Assembly: GCF_017573545.1 (NCBI RefSeq)
Contig: NZ_JAGEOK010000050.1
Span: 1 to 53,274 of the forward strand
Length of the DNA: 53,274 nt
Reading direction: 5' to 3'
From: Actinomadura nitritigenes
GTDB lineage: Bacteria > Actinomycetota > Actinomycetes > Streptosporangiales > Streptosporangiaceae
Part shown: piece after piece, positions 32,023 to 41,730 of the stretch
Numbering within the stretch: position 1 is the first letter of the stretch
How the letters are laid out: the number at the start of each line of letters is the position of its first letter
Program-made: the position numbers and the translations under genes
Notes under the pieces: generated by a model
What the model saw: the letters and a program-made list of their open reading frames with translations, nothing else
Databases searched by the model: none
What the model was told of the DNA's origin: nothing

Positions 32023-32083
32023 GCCGTTGGCAAGCCCTCCCCGGCGGGCCCCGTCCCGGGCTCGCCGGGACGGGGCCTGCGGA

Positions 32084-35077
32084 TCAGCGGAGGGTGAGGG
32101 TGGTGAGGCGGGCCTCGCCGGTGAAGACGAGGTAGAGGTCGTGGCGGCCGGTGGCGTGCAGGGCGGCCGTCACGTCCTTGTAGGTGTACTTGTCGCCGGT
32201 GGACGGGATGGTGAAGGTCGCGGCGACGGGCCCGGTCGGACTGTCCAGGCGGGCCTGGACGGTGGTGTTCCCGGCGGTCTCCTTGGCCGCGCGGAGGGTC
32301 AGGGTGCCGTTCTTCAGGGCGGAGTCCTTGAACGAGATCCACGCGTTCGCGGCGCCGGCGACCGCGTCGCCCGCCGCCTTGGACTCGTCGACGAGCTGCA
32401 CGGCGCTCTGGTCGTCGAAGTCAGCGGCGCGGGTCGGCCGGGTGAGGTCGCGGGCGGGGACCCGCTCGCCGTGGACGTCGACCGTGGCCCGCTGCCGGAT
32501 GTCGGTCGCCGAGGAGCCGATCAGGACGTCCTGCCTGGCGGTCTCCAGCGTCCACTTGTTGCGGGTGACGTCCCAGGTCGCGAGGTCCGACGCCTTGACG
32601 CGCAGCGTCACCGAGGCGGTCCGGCCCGGGGCGAGGTGCACCTTCTGGAAGGCGCGCAGCTGCTCGGCGGGCTGCTTCACGCGGGACGTCCGCTGGTGCG
32701 TGTAGAGCTGGACGACCTCGTCCGCCGCCCGCTTGCCGGTGTTGGTGACCGGGACGGTGACGGTCAGGGTGTCGCCACCGGACAGCGAGCGGCCGCTGAG
32801 CTTCGGCCTGCCGTACCGGAACGTCGTGTAGGTGAGGCCGTAGCCGAACGGGTAGAGCGGCTTGCCCTTGTAGTACAGGTACGTGCGGTCGGACTTGATG
32901 ATGTCGTAGTCGAGGATGTCGGGCAGGTCGCTCGCGGAGCGGTACCAGGTCTGGGGCAGCCTGCCGGACGGGCTCTCATCGCCGAACAGGACGGACGCGA
33001 GGGCGTTGCCGGTCTCGGCGCCCGCGTGGCTCGTCCACAGGATCGCCGGGACGTTCGCCTGCTCCCAGGTGAGGGCCGTCGGGTAGCTGTTCTCCACGAC
33101 GACGACCGTGTTCGGGTTGGCCTTGCGAACGGCCTTGATGAGCTCTTCCTGGCCCTCGGCGAGCGCCATCGTGGTGCGGTCGTGGTCCTCGCGGCCGTTG
33201 ATGAACGGCATGCTGCCGACCACGACGACGGCGGTGTCCGCGCTGGTCGCGGCCTTGACGGCGGAGTCGACGCCGCTGCTGACGACGTCCTTGGCGAACG
33301 CGCTGGCGCCGTCCTTGGTGGTGAGGGCGAGGGTGCCGTCGTCCTGGACCTTGACGTAGGTCTTGGCGGGGTCGGCCCAGTCGTACGCCTTCTCGTAGCC
33401 CGCGTAGCGCAGGAGGTAGTTCCCGTCCGGCTGCTTCTCCAGCTTGAACATCTGCTGGACGAACCAGCCGTTCGGCTGGTCCTGGTCGTTGGCGAAGGTG
33501 TCGCCCCAGTTGTAGCGGCCGACGGTCTTGCCGTTGGCGGCGCTGCGCAGCGTGACGATGCCCTGGCCCCAGTCGAAGACGTCGAACTGCGTCGAGGCGT
33601 CGGCGGTGGTCGGGCCGGTCTTGAGGACGGCGCCGGCGGCGGCCGTCCCGCCCGCCACGTACCTGCCGGTCTTCACGTCCTTGAGGGCGATGCGGTCGAC
33701 GCCCTCGCTGGACGCGACGTTGCCCGCGCCGGCCTTCGCCTTGACGCCGTCCAGCGGCGTCACGCCGTACGGCAGTGAGCCCGAGTACCAGTCGGTGTAG
33801 AGGGTGTTCGACAGCGGGCCGACCACGGCGACCTTCTTGCCGGACGCGAGGGGCAGCGCGCCGTGCCCGTTCTTCAGCAGCACCATCTGCTCGGTCGCGG
33901 CCTTGCGTTCGAGGGCGCGGTGGGCGGGGCTGTCGATGACGTCCTTGGTGATCTTCCCGTACTCACCGCCGCCCGGGTCGAACTCGCCGAGCCGGACCCG
34001 GACGCTGAGGACGTCGCCGACCGCGCGGTCGAGGTCGGCCTCGCTGAGCAGGCCCTTGGACAGGGCCGTCTTCACCGCGTTGACGGTGATGGACGAGTTC
34101 GTGTCGTCGGTGGTGAAGCTGTCGACGCCCGCCTTGATGGTGGCGGCGTCGCCCGCGGGCAGGTCCGGGTAGTACTGCTCGGAGCCGACGAGGTTGTTGG
34201 GCGCGCCCGCGTCGGTGACGTTGAGGAGGGTCCTGCCGCTCCACCTCCGGGCGTCGTTCACCAGCGGCGACGCGGTCGCCGGACGCCCGTTGACCAGGTT
34301 GTAGGAGGTCATCAGGCCGGTCGCGGCGTCCTGCGTCAGCGGCAGCTTGAACGGGACCTCGTCGTACTCCTTCAGCACGCGGGGCCGCACGCTGGACGAC
34401 GTCTGGTCGCGGCGGATCTCGTTGTTGTAGGCGAGGTAGTGCTTGAGGACGGGCGCGGCCTTGAGGTGGTCGGGGTCGTCGCCCTGCATGCCCTTGCCGT
34501 AGGCGGTGGCGAGCAGGCCGGTGAGCAGCGGGTCCTCGGAGTAGCCCTCCTCGTTGCGGCCCCAGCGCGGGTCGCGCAGCAGGTTGACGACGGGCGCCCA
34601 CAGCTGCAGGCCCCACACGTCCGGGTCGATGGTGTTGTAGCCGCGGGCCTCGTCGCCGACGGCGGACCCGATCTGCTGGAGCAGCGCCGGGTCCCACGTC
34701 GCGCCGAGGCCGACGGACTGCGGGAACACCGTGCCCTTGGCGGTCCGGACGGCGCCGGAGGCGTTGACGTCGGTGGACCAGGCGACGCCGTGCAGCGCCT
34801 CGGTCCCGGTCTTGAACCGCTTGATCCCGAGGCGCGGGATCGCCGGCTCGTACTGGTGGAGCAGGGAGACCTTCTCGTCGGTCGTGAGCCGTCCGAGCAG
34901 GTCCCTGACGCGGGCGTCGACGGACAGCCGCGGATCGCGGAACGGGTAGGTCTCGGCGGCCGAGGCGGCGGGGACCGCCGTCCACACGGCCGGTGCCGCG
35001 ATCACGGCGGCGACGGCCAGCGACAGGGCCCGGCGGCGACGGCCGGGGAAACGGGGGGTGGGGCGGGTGGTGTGCAC
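32084..35077 (-). CDS. secreted GH3 beta-glycosidase with fascin-like insert and C-terminal CBM6
   Basis: A 997-residue exported enzyme. The signal peptide (about 1-41) has an Arg-rich n-region RRRRALSL, so Tat export is possible. The GH3 catalytic domain includes KTGTEALHGVAW, PRWGRNEEGYSEDP, LKHYLAYNNE and nucleophile Asp289 in LLNVTDAGAPNNL. A beta-trefoil-like insert (about 485-600; ALKDVKTGRYVAGG, NGKTVGRYNWGD) splits the C-terminal GH3 domain. Fibronectin-III-like region, then a CBM6-like end (about 885-997). Resembles exo-beta-xylosidase/glucosidase types. The GTG at 35077 follows AGGAG. A 16-base palindrome just upstream ties it to the xyloglucan operon. Confidence 0.87.
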   Translation of the reverse strand: MHTTRPTPRFPGRRRRALSLAVAAVIAAPAVWTAVPAASAAETYPFRDPRLSVDARVRDLLGRLTTDEKVSLLHQYEPAIPRLGIKRFKTGTEALHGVAWSTDVNASGAVRTAKGTVFPQSVGLGATWDPALLQQIGSAVGDEARGYNTIDPDVWGLQLWAPVVNLLRDPRWGRNEEGYSEDPLLTGLLATAYGKGMQGDDPDHLKAAPVLKHYLAYNNEIRRDQTSSSVRPRVLKEYDEVPFKLPLTQDAATGLMTSYNLVNGRPATASPLVNDARRWSGRTLLNVTDAGAPNNLVGSEQYYPDLPAGDAATIKAGVDSFTTDDTNSSITVNAVKTALSKGLLSEADLDRAVGDVLSVRVRLGEFDPGGGEYGKITKDVIDSPAHRALERKAATEQMVLLKNGHGALPLASGKKVAVVGPLSNTLYTDWYSGSLPYGVTPLDGVKAKAGAGNVASSEGVDRIALKDVKTGRYVAGGTAAAGAVLKTGPTTADASTQFDVFDWGQGIVTLRSAANGKTVGRYNWGDTFANDQDQPNGWFVQQMFKLEKQPDGNYLLRYAGYEKAYDWADPAKTYVKVQDDGTLALTTKDGASAFAKDVVSSGVDSAVKAATSADTAVVVVGSMPFINGREDHDRTTMALAEGQEELIKAVRKANPNTVVVVENSYPTALTWEQANVPAILWTSHAGAETGNALASVLFGDESPSGRLPQTWYRSASDLPDILDYDIIKSDRTYLYYKGKPLYPFGYGLTYTTFRYGRPKLSGRSLSGGDTLTVTVPVTNTGKRAADEVVQLYTHQRTSRVKQPAEQLRAFQKVHLAPGRTASVTLRVKASDLATWDVTRNKWTLETARQDVLIGSSATDIRQRATVDVHGERVPARDLTRPTRAADFDDQSAVQLVDESKAAGDAVAGAANAWISFKDSALKNGTLTLRAAKETAGNTTVQARLDSPTGPVAATFTIPSTGDKYTYKDVTAALHATGRHDLYLVFTGEARLTTLTLR

Positions 35078-35113
35078 CTGTTCTCCTCTGTGGCTCGTCC
35101 CCCGAGTACGGTT

Positions 35114-35129
35114 GTCGAAGCGCTTCGAC
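35114..35129. promoter_or_regulatory. LacI-type operator upstream of the GH3 gene
   Basis: A perfect 16-base palindrome GTCGAAGCGCTTCGAC, 37 bases before the GH3 start. The central 14 bases recur exactly at 43065-43078 in front of the binding-protein gene of the same locus. The LacI protein at 35186-36193 is the likely reader. Confidence 0.82.
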
Positions 35130-35185
35130 GATCGGGCCGCGCGGGCCCGGGGCATGCCTCCTTCAGGTCCGGCGGGGCGGGACGG

Positions 35186-36193
35186 TCAGCGCGGTGCCGG
35201 GGCGGAACTCGCGCGCGGGGTCAGGGTCGGCGGCAGCAGCGTCGCGGCCGGGACGGTCCCGCCGCCGAGCTTGCCCATCAGCAGCTCGACGGCGCGCCCG
35301 CCCACCTCCTGGGCGGGGATCGCGACGGACGACAGCGGCGGTTCGGCGTGCTCGGCCATCTCGTCCGGGCAGATCGCCACGACCGACACGTCCTGCGGGA
35401 CGGCGCGGCCGTTCGCGCGCAGCGCCCGCACGACCGTGTCCACGACCGGCTCGTTGTGGACGAGGATCCCGGTCAGCCCGGGACGTTCGGCGAGCAGCCG
35501 GGCGACCAGCGCGCGGGCCGCCTCCGGGGCCGCCTCGCACGGGTGGACGCCGCCGGCGAGCCCGTGCTCGCGGACGGCCGCGCCGAAGCCGTCCGCGACC
35601 CGCTGCGCGAACCCGGTCCGCCGCGCGTACACCTCGGGCGGCGAGCCGATCAGCGCGACCTCGCGGTGCCCGAGCCCGGCCAGATGCTCCACGCAGACCG
35701 CGCCGGCCGCGTGGAAGTCCAGGTCGATGCAGGTCAGGTCCTCGGCGTCGGCGGGGAAGCCGATGAGCACGCTCGGCCGGTCCAGGGAGCGCAGCAGCGG
35801 CAGCCGCGGGTCCTCCATCTGGACGTCCATCACGATGAGGGCGTCCACGAGCGCGCTGTCGGCGACGCGGCTCAGGCCGTCCTCGCCCTCCTCCTGGGTC
35901 AGCAGCAGGACGTCGTGGTCGTGCCGCCGCGCGGCGGTCACCACCGACATCGCGAACTGCATGACGACGGGCACCGCGATGCCGGAGCGCAGCGGGATCA
36001 TCAGGGCGAGGACGTTGGAGCGGCTGCTCGCCAGCGCGCGGGCCCCGGCGTGCGGGCGGTAGCCGAGCTCGCGGATGCTGTCGCGGACGCGCCGCCGGGT
36101 CTCCTCGGAGATCGTGCGCTTGCCGCTCAGCACGTAGGACACCGTGCTCGGGGACACCCCGGCGTGCCGCGCCACGTCGGTGATCTTGACCAC
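35186..36193 (-). CDS. LacI-family regulator of the xyloglucan-type locus
   Basis: A 335-residue LacI regulator. The helix-turn-helix is at residues 1-50 (VKITDVARHAGVSPSTVSYVLSGKRTIS) and the sensor domain follows (VLALMIPLRSGIAVPVVMQF, ILVHNEPVVDTVVRALRANGRAVPQDVSVV, PPLSSVAIPAQEVG). The GTG at 36193 puts the helix-turn-helix at the normal distance; the ribosome site is weak. It lies between the GH1 and GH3 genes and presumably recognises TCGAAGCGCTTCGA found at 35114 and 43065. The effector is probably a sugar released from the imported oligosaccharide. Confidence 0.87.
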   Translation of the reverse strand: MVKITDVARHAGVSPSTVSYVLSGKRTISEETRRRVRDSIRELGYRPHAGARALASSRSNVLALMIPLRSGIAVPVVMQFAMSVVTAARRHDHDVLLLTQEEGEDGLSRVADSALVDALIVMDVQMEDPRLPLLRSLDRPSVLIGFPADAEDLTCIDLDFHAAGAVCVEHLAGLGHREVALIGSPPEVYARRTGFAQRVADGFGAAVREHGLAGGVHPCEAAPEAARALVARLLAERPGLTGILVHNEPVVDTVVRALRANGRAVPQDVSVVAICPDEMAEHAEPPLSSVAIPAQEVGGRAVELLMGKLGGGTVPAATLLPPTLTPRASSAPAPR

Positions 36194-36216
36194 GGACCGT
36201 CCCGTCGTCGAGCGGT

Positions 36217-37590
36217 TCACTTCGCGTCCGATGCTAGCGATGCGCGGATCGCGTCGCGGTACCAGAACGCACTGTCCTTCCAGGTTCGTTCGCCCGTGCC
36301 GTAATTGACATGGATCAACCCGAAACGCCGGTCGTAGCCGTAGGCCCACTCGAAGTTGTCGAGCAGCGACCAGGCGAAGTATCCGCGCAGGTCCACGCCC
36401 GCGTCGCAGGCGCGCTCCGCGGCGGCGACGTGGTCGCGCAGGTAGGCGATGCGGCGGTCGTCGCGCACCCGGCCGTCCACGACCTCGTCCTCGAACGCGG
36501 CGCCGTTCTCGGTGACCATCAGCGGCACGTCCGGGTACTCGCGGTGCAGCCGCAGCAGCAGCTCCTCCAGGCCGGACGCGTCGATCGGCCAGCCCATCGC
36601 CGTGTACGGGCCGGGCTGCCGCACGAACTCCAGGCCCTCGCAGCCGACGAACGGGGTCGCGGCGCCCCGCTTGTGGCCGTCGTCGGACTCGCGCGGCGAC
36701 GTCCCGTCCCACACGCGGACGAGCGTCGGCGAGTAGTAGTTGACGCCGAGGACGTCGAGCGGCGCGGCGATGACGTCGGCGTCGCCGTCCCGGGCGAACG
36801 CCCAGTCGGTGATCTCCGCGGTGTCGGCGAGCAGGTCGGCGGGGTAGCCGCGGCCGAGCATCGGATCGAGGAAGATCCGGTTCGCGACGGCGTCGGCCCG
36901 CCGGACGGCCTCGGCGTCGCCGCGCAAGTGGTGCAGGTTGAGCGTGACCGAGTGCCGCGCGGACGGCGACACGACCCCGCGCAGCGCCCGCACCGCCAGC
37001 CCGTGCGCGAGGTTGAGGTGGTGGGCGGCGGCGAGCGCGTCCGCCGGGTCGGTGCGGCCGGGCGCGTGGACGCCCGCCGCGTAGCCGAGGAACGCCGAGC
37101 ACCACGGCTCGTTCAGCGTCGTCCAGGTCTCGACGCGGTCGCCGAGGACCCGGCCGACGCGCTCGGCGTAGTCGGCGAAGCGGCGGGCGGTGTCGCGCTC
37201 CGGCCAGCCGCCCGCGTCCTCCAGCTCCTGCGGGAGGTCCCAGTGGTAGAGGGTCGCGACAGGCGAGATGCCGTGTTCGAGGAGTTCGTCCACGAGCCGC
37301 GAGTAGAAGTCGAAGCCCTTCCGGTTCGGCCTCCCCTCCGGCAGGACCCGCGACCACGAGATGGAGAACCGGTACGCGCCCAGCCCGAGCCGCGCCATCG
37401 ACGCGACGTCCTCCTTCCAGCGGTGGTAGTGGTCGGTGGCGACGTCGCCGGTGTCGCCGTTCAGCACCTTGCCCGGCGTGCGGCTGAAGGTGTCCCAGAT
37501 GGACGGCGTGCGGCCGTCCTCGCGGGCGGCGCCCTCGATCTGGTAGGACGCGGTCGCCGCGCCCCACAGGAACCCCTCCGGGAAGCCCAT
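36217..37590 (-). CDS. GH1 beta-glycosidase (second copy)
   Basis: A 457-residue cytosolic GH1 enzyme. Acid/base Glu161 is in TLNEPW and nucleophile Glu361 in VTENG; FLWGAATASYQIEGAA opens the protein and WSLLDNFEWAYGYDRRFGL closes the active site. It starts at ATG 37590, overlapping the last base of the alpha-xylosidase stop, with AGAGGAG upstream inside that gene. It is clearly diverged from the BglC-type enzyme at 26271. In this operon it would cut the beta-glucosyl or beta-galactosyl links of xyloglucan oligosaccharides after xylose removal. Confidence 0.9.
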   Translation of the reverse strand: MGFPEGFLWGAATASYQIEGAAREDGRTPSIWDTFSRTPGKVLNGDTGDVATDHYHRWKEDVASMARLGLGAYRFSISWSRVLPEGRPNRKGFDFYSRLVDELLEHGISPVATLYHWDLPQELEDAGGWPERDTARRFADYAERVGRVLGDRVETWTTLNEPWCSAFLGYAAGVHAPGRTDPADALAAAHHLNLAHGLAVRALRGVVSPSARHSVTLNLHHLRGDAEAVRRADAVANRIFLDPMLGRGYPADLLADTAEITDWAFARDGDADVIAAPLDVLGVNYYSPTLVRVWDGTSPRESDDGHKRGAATPFVGCEGLEFVRQPGPYTAMGWPIDASGLEELLLRLHREYPDVPLMVTENGAAFEDEVVDGRVRDDRRIAYLRDHVAAAERACDAGVDLRGYFAWSLLDNFEWAYGYDRRFGLIHVNYGTGERTWKDSAFWYRDAIRASLASDAK

Positions 37591-39881
37591 CAGTTCTCCT
37601 CTTCCAGGGTGATGACGAGTTCGTCGCCGGCCGCCTTCACCAGGACTCCCTGCGGGTGGCCGGACGCCTCGCCTCCCTCCACCGCCGCGACGCGCGCGTT
37701 CACCAGGAGAACATTCCAGTCGCCCGCGCCGGTGACCCGGAGCGTGGCACCGTTCCGCACCGTGGTGAAAGCCGTGTCGTCGACCTGCGTGAGCACGGTC
37801 GTCCCGTCGGCCGGTTCGTAGACGCGCAGCGTCACGCCGTCGGCGTGGTCGTAGTCGGGGCGGTCCTCCACCGAGCCCTCGGGGATCACCGCGCCGGGAC
37901 GGGCCAGCAGCGGCACGCTGCCGAATCCGTGCCGCTCCCGCACCCACCGGCCGCCGTGCACGCGCTCGCCGGTGAGGTAGTGCGTCCACACGCCGTCCGG
38001 CACGTAGTAGGAGACGTCGCCGTCCGCCGAGAACACGGGCGCGACGAGCAGGTCGTCGCCGAGCATGTACTGGCGTTCGAGGTGCGTGCAGGCCGGATCG
38101 TCCGGGAACTGCAGGACCATCGCCCGCATCATCGGCAGGCCCTCGCCGTACGCCTGCCGCCCCGCCCCGGAAAGGTAGGGCATCAGCCGCATCTTCAGTC
38201 TCGTGAAGTCGCGGAGGACGTCCACCGACTCCTCGTCGAACAGCCACGGCACCCGGTACGAATGGCTTCCGTGCAGGCGGCTGTGCGAGGACAGCATCCC
38301 GAACGCGATCCACCGCTTGAACAGCGCCGGATCGGGCGTCCCCTCGAACCCGCCGATGTCGTGGCTCCAGTACCCGAACCCCGACAGGCCGAGGGAAAGG
38401 CCCCCGCGCAGGCTCTCCCCCATCGCCTCGAACGTCGATTCGCAGTCCCCGCCCCAGTGCACCGGGAAACGCTGCCCCCCGGTCGTCGCGGACCGGGCGA
38501 ACACCACCGCCTCGCCCTCGCCGCGCTTCTTGCGCAGCAACTCGAAAACGGTCTGGTTGTAGAGGTAGGTGTAATAGTTGTGCGCGCGTTCCGGGTCGGA
38601 GCCGTCGTGGTAGACGACGTCGGTCGGGATCCGCTCGCCGAAGTCGGTCTTGAAGCAGTCAACGCCCATGTCCATGAGCGCCTCCAGCTTCGCCGCGTAC
38701 CACTCCCGCGCCTCGGGATTGGTGAAGTCGACGACCGCGAGACCGGGCTGCCACTTGTCCCACTGCCAGACGTCGCCGTTCGGCCTGGTCAGCAGGTAAC
38801 CGCGAGCCCGCCCCTCGGCGAACAGCGGCGAGCGCTGCCCGATGTACGGATTGATCCAGACGCAGATCCGCAGCCCGCGCTCCTTGAGCCGGCGCAGCAT
38901 TCCCGCCGGGTCCGGGAACACGCGCGGGTCCCATTCGAAGTCGCACCACTGGAACTCGCGCATCCAGAAGCAGTCGAAATGGAACACGCTGAGCGGCAGG
39001 TCCCGCTCGGCCATCCCGTCGATGAACGAGGAGACGGTCGCCTCGTCGTAGTCGGTGGTGAACGAGGTGGACAGCCACAACCCGAACGACCAGTCCGGCA
39101 GCCGCGCCGGCCGCCCGGTCAGCGCCGTGTACTTGCGCAGGATCTCCCGCGGCGACGGCCCGTAGATGACGAAGTACCGCATCGACTGGCCCTCGACGCT
39201 GAACTGCGTCCGCGCGACGGCCTCGGAGGCGACCTCGAACGAGACCCGCCCCGGGTGGTCGACGAACACGCCGTATCCCGCGTTCGTCAGGTAGAACGGC
39301 ACGTTCTTGTACGCCTGCTCGCTGGCGGTGCCGCCGTCGGCGTTCCAGATGTCGACGGACTGGCCGTTCTTCACCAGCGGCCCGAACCGTTCGCCGAGCC
39401 CGTACACGAAGTGGTCGACGCCGAGATCGAGCTGTTCGCGGACGTAGTGCCCGCCGTCGTCGGTGTCGATGACCGCCGTCGCCTTCGGCGCCGTCCCGGT
39501 CAGCCGCCGTCCCTCCGCGAGGAAGTCGACGCCCCACTCCCCGCCGCGCCGGACCCGCACGGTCAGCGCGCCGGACGTCAGTTCCGCCGCGTCCTCGCCC
39601 ACCCGGACGTCCCCGGTGGGGTCGGCGGCCAGCTCGAACCGCGGCCCGCGGTCCTTCTCCCCCGCGAAATGGGTGATGGTGACGCCGATGACGTCCGGCA
39701 TGGGCGACGCGCAGTCCACCGTCACCACCGGGCCCTTGAGAAGGTCGCCCCGGTGCCGGATCCGCTGCACGGGCGCCTGCACGGAGAACGAGCCGGGCCC
39801 TTCCGCGACGTCGAGGACCTCCACCGGATGAACGGCGTGCACACCCTCGCGCATCATCCAGTAGCCGTCACTGAACTTCAT
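37590..39881 (-). CDS. yicI: GH31 alpha-xylosidase (YicI type)
   Basis: A 763-residue cytosolic GH31 enzyme. Nucleophile Asp413 is in CFKTDFGERIPTD and acid/base Asp479 in HWGGDC, each offset by three from E. coli YicI (Asp416, Asp482). The FHFDCFWMREFQWCDFEWDP segment, which in YicI forms the xylose-specific pocket (Cys and Phe), is kept, favouring alpha-xylosidase over alpha-glucosidase. It removes alpha-1,6-linked xylose from xyloglucan oligosaccharides or isoprimeverose. The ATG at 39881 overlaps the last base of the permease stop. No signal peptide, so it acts after import. Confidence 0.92.
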   Translation of the reverse strand: MKFSDGYWMMREGVHAVHPVEVLDVAEGPGSFSVQAPVQRIRHRGDLLKGPVVTVDCASPMPDVIGVTITHFAGEKDRGPRFELAADPTGDVRVGEDAAELTSGALTVRVRRGGEWGVDFLAEGRRLTGTAPKATAVIDTDDGGHYVREQLDLGVDHFVYGLGERFGPLVKNGQSVDIWNADGGTASEQAYKNVPFYLTNAGYGVFVDHPGRVSFEVASEAVARTQFSVEGQSMRYFVIYGPSPREILRKYTALTGRPARLPDWSFGLWLSTSFTTDYDEATVSSFIDGMAERDLPLSVFHFDCFWMREFQWCDFEWDPRVFPDPAGMLRRLKERGLRICVWINPYIGQRSPLFAEGRARGYLLTRPNGDVWQWDKWQPGLAVVDFTNPEAREWYAAKLEALMDMGVDCFKTDFGERIPTDVVYHDGSDPERAHNYYTYLYNQTVFELLRKKRGEGEAVVFARSATTGGQRFPVHWGGDCESTFEAMGESLRGGLSLGLSGFGYWSHDIGGFEGTPDPALFKRWIAFGMLSSHSRLHGSHSYRVPWLFDEESVDVLRDFTRLKMRLMPYLSGAGRQAYGEGLPMMRAMVLQFPDDPACTHLERQYMLGDDLLVAPVFSADGDVSYYVPDGVWTHYLTGERVHGGRWVRERHGFGSVPLLARPGAVIPEGSVEDRPDYDHADGVTLRVYEPADGTTVLTQVDDTAFTTVRNGATLRVTGAGDWNVLLVNARVAAVEGGEASGHPQGVLVKAAGDELVITLEEEN

Positions 39882-40771
39882 TACTTGATTGCCCCCGCAG
39901 TCAGTCCGCGCGACAGGGTGCGCTGGAAGATGAGGAAGAACACGACGGTCGGGAGGAGGCCGAGGAGCGCGGCGGCGCTGGACATGGTGGCGTCCATCAG
40001 GCGCTGCCCCTGCAGCACGCCGAGCGCGACGGAGACCGTCTGGTTCTCGTTGGAGATGAGGAAGACCATGGGGATGAGGAACTCGTTCCACGTCCACACG
40101 AAGAAGAAGACGAGCAGCACGCTCAGCGTCGGCCGGACGACCGGGACGACCACCCGCCACAGCACCTGCCAGCGGTTCGCGCCGTCGATCCGGGCCGCCT
40201 CCAGCAGCGGGCGCGGGAACGCCGACATCACCGACGACAGCAGGTAGGTGCCGAACGCGCTCTGCACCACCGTGAACACGATGATCACGCTGAGCCGGGT
40301 GTCGTAGATCCCGAACTGCTTCGCCAGGTAGTACAGCGGGTAGACGAGCGCCTCCTGCGGCAGCGTGTTGGCCAGCAGCAGCAGCGCGAGCAGCCAGATG
40401 CGGCCCTTGATGCGGCCGATGCCGAGCGCGTAGGCGTTGAACACCGACAGCAGGACGGCCAGCACCGCGACCGAGCCGCTGATCAGCACGCTGTTGAGCA
40501 GCACGTGCCCGAAGTCGACCCGGTCCCAGAAGTCGCGGATCGCGTCGAGGTTCAGGCCGGACGGCGGCGCGAGCGGCCCCTTGGAGGTGTACTCCTGCGG
40601 GGTCTTCAGCGCGTTGGACACCACGACCAGGAACGGGATCAGCATGATCCCGGCGAGCGCGACGAGCGCGACGAGCACCGCGTAGGCGGACGGGCCGCGG
40701 CGGCGCCTCCGGCGCGGGGCGCCCTGCCGGTCGCGCGCCGGCGCGCCCGGCTTGGTCATCGTCACGGTCAT
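39881..40771 (-). CDS. ABC sugar permease, MalG/CebG type (xyloglucan-type system)
   Basis: A 296-residue permease with six membrane segments. The EAA loop EAARIDGANRWQVLWRVVVP lies near residues 192-211. The N-terminus has a run of arginines (about residues 20-25). The start at 40771 overlaps the preceding permease stop by 4 bases, and its stop overlaps the alpha-xylosidase start by one base. Confidence 0.9.
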   Translation of the reverse strand: MTVTMTKPGAPARDRQGAPRRRRRRGPSAYAVLVALVALAGIMLIPFLVVVSNALKTPQEYTSKGPLAPPSGLNLDAIRDFWDRVDFGHVLLNSVLISGSVAVLAVLLSVFNAYALGIGRIKGRIWLLALLLLANTLPQEALVYPLYYLAKQFGIYDTRLSVIIVFTVVQSAFGTYLLSSVMSAFPRPLLEAARIDGANRWQVLWRVVVPVVRPTLSVLLVFFFVWTWNEFLIPMVFLISNENQTVSVALGVLQGQRLMDATMSSAAALLGLLPTVVFFLIFQRTLSRGLTAGAIK

Positions 40772-41730
40772 CGCTCCTCCCCCAGGTCACGTCCTTGCAG
40801 CCGCAGGAAGACGACGGTGAGCGCGATGATGACGAGCGTCAGCACGGTCGCGATCGCCGAGCCGTAGCCGACGTCGGACTTCTCGAAGAAGTTGACGTAG
40901 GAGTAGTACGACGGGACGTTCGTGGCGCCGCCCGGCCCGCCCTTCGTCAGCACGAAGATCTGCGGGAACGCCTTGAGCGCGGCGATCGTCGTCCACAGCA
41001 GCACGACGAAGATCTCCGGGCGGATCTGCGGGATCGTGATGTGCCGGAACCGCCGGGCCCAGCTGGCGCCGTCGATCTCCGCGGCCTCGTACAGCGACGG
41101 GTCGACGCGCTGGAGCCCCGACATGAAGACCACCAGCGGGAACCCGATCTGCATCCACACCATGACGCCGAGGACGGACCACAGCGCGGTGGACGGGTCG
41201 CCGAGCCAGTCGTGCGCGAGCGAGCCGAGCCCGACGTCCTTCAGCAGGGTGTTCACCGCGCCGCCGTCGGGCGCGAGCAGCCAGCTCCACACCACGCCGG
41301 CGATGACGACCGGCAGCACCTGCGGCAGGTACAGGCAGGCGCGCAGGATCGCCGCGGCACGCGGCCCGAAGTGCCGGTCGATCAGGTCGGTGAGGGCCGC
41401 CGCGAGCACCAGCCCGATCGCGGTCGGGACGATCGCCATCCCGAGGATGACCAGGACGTTGTGCCGGAACGAGGCCCAGAACTCCCCGTCCTTCACGAGC
41501 TCCCGGTAGTTGTCGAGGCCGGCCCAGGACGGGCTGCCGACGCCGGACCACTCGGTGAAGCTCGTCCCGATGTTCATCAGGAACGGCACGCCGATGACGG
41601 CGGCGAACAGCAGCAGCCCGGGGATCAGGTACGGCAGGTAGGCGAGCTGCTCACGCCCCCTCCCCCGGCCGCCCGGCCGGGGCGCGGCCGCGGCGCCGCG
41701 CCCCTTCCGGGCCTCGTGGTGCGTGGTCAC
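40768..41730 (-). CDS. ABC sugar permease, MalF/CebF type (xyloglucan-type system)
   Basis: A 320-residue permease with six membrane segments. The EAA loop EAAEIDGASWARRFRHITIP lies near residues 219-238. The GTG at 41730 overlaps the stop of the binding-protein gene (GTGA). A Gly/Arg-rich cytosolic N-terminus of about 30 residues precedes the first membrane segment. Confidence 0.9.
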   Translation of the reverse strand: MTTHHEARKGRGAAAAPRPGGRGRGREQLAYLPYLIPGLLLFAAVIGVPFLMNIGTSFTEWSGVGSPSWAGLDNYRELVKDGEFWASFRHNVLVILGMAIVPTAIGLVLAAALTDLIDRHFGPRAAAILRACLYLPQVLPVVIAGVVWSWLLAPDGGAVNTLLKDVGLGSLAHDWLGDPSTALWSVLGVMVWMQIGFPLVVFMSGLQRVDPSLYEAAEIDGASWARRFRHITIPQIRPEIFVVLLWTTIAALKAFPQIFVLTKGGPGGATNVPSYYSYVNFFEKSDVGYGSAIATVLTLVIIALTVVFLRLQGRDLGEER

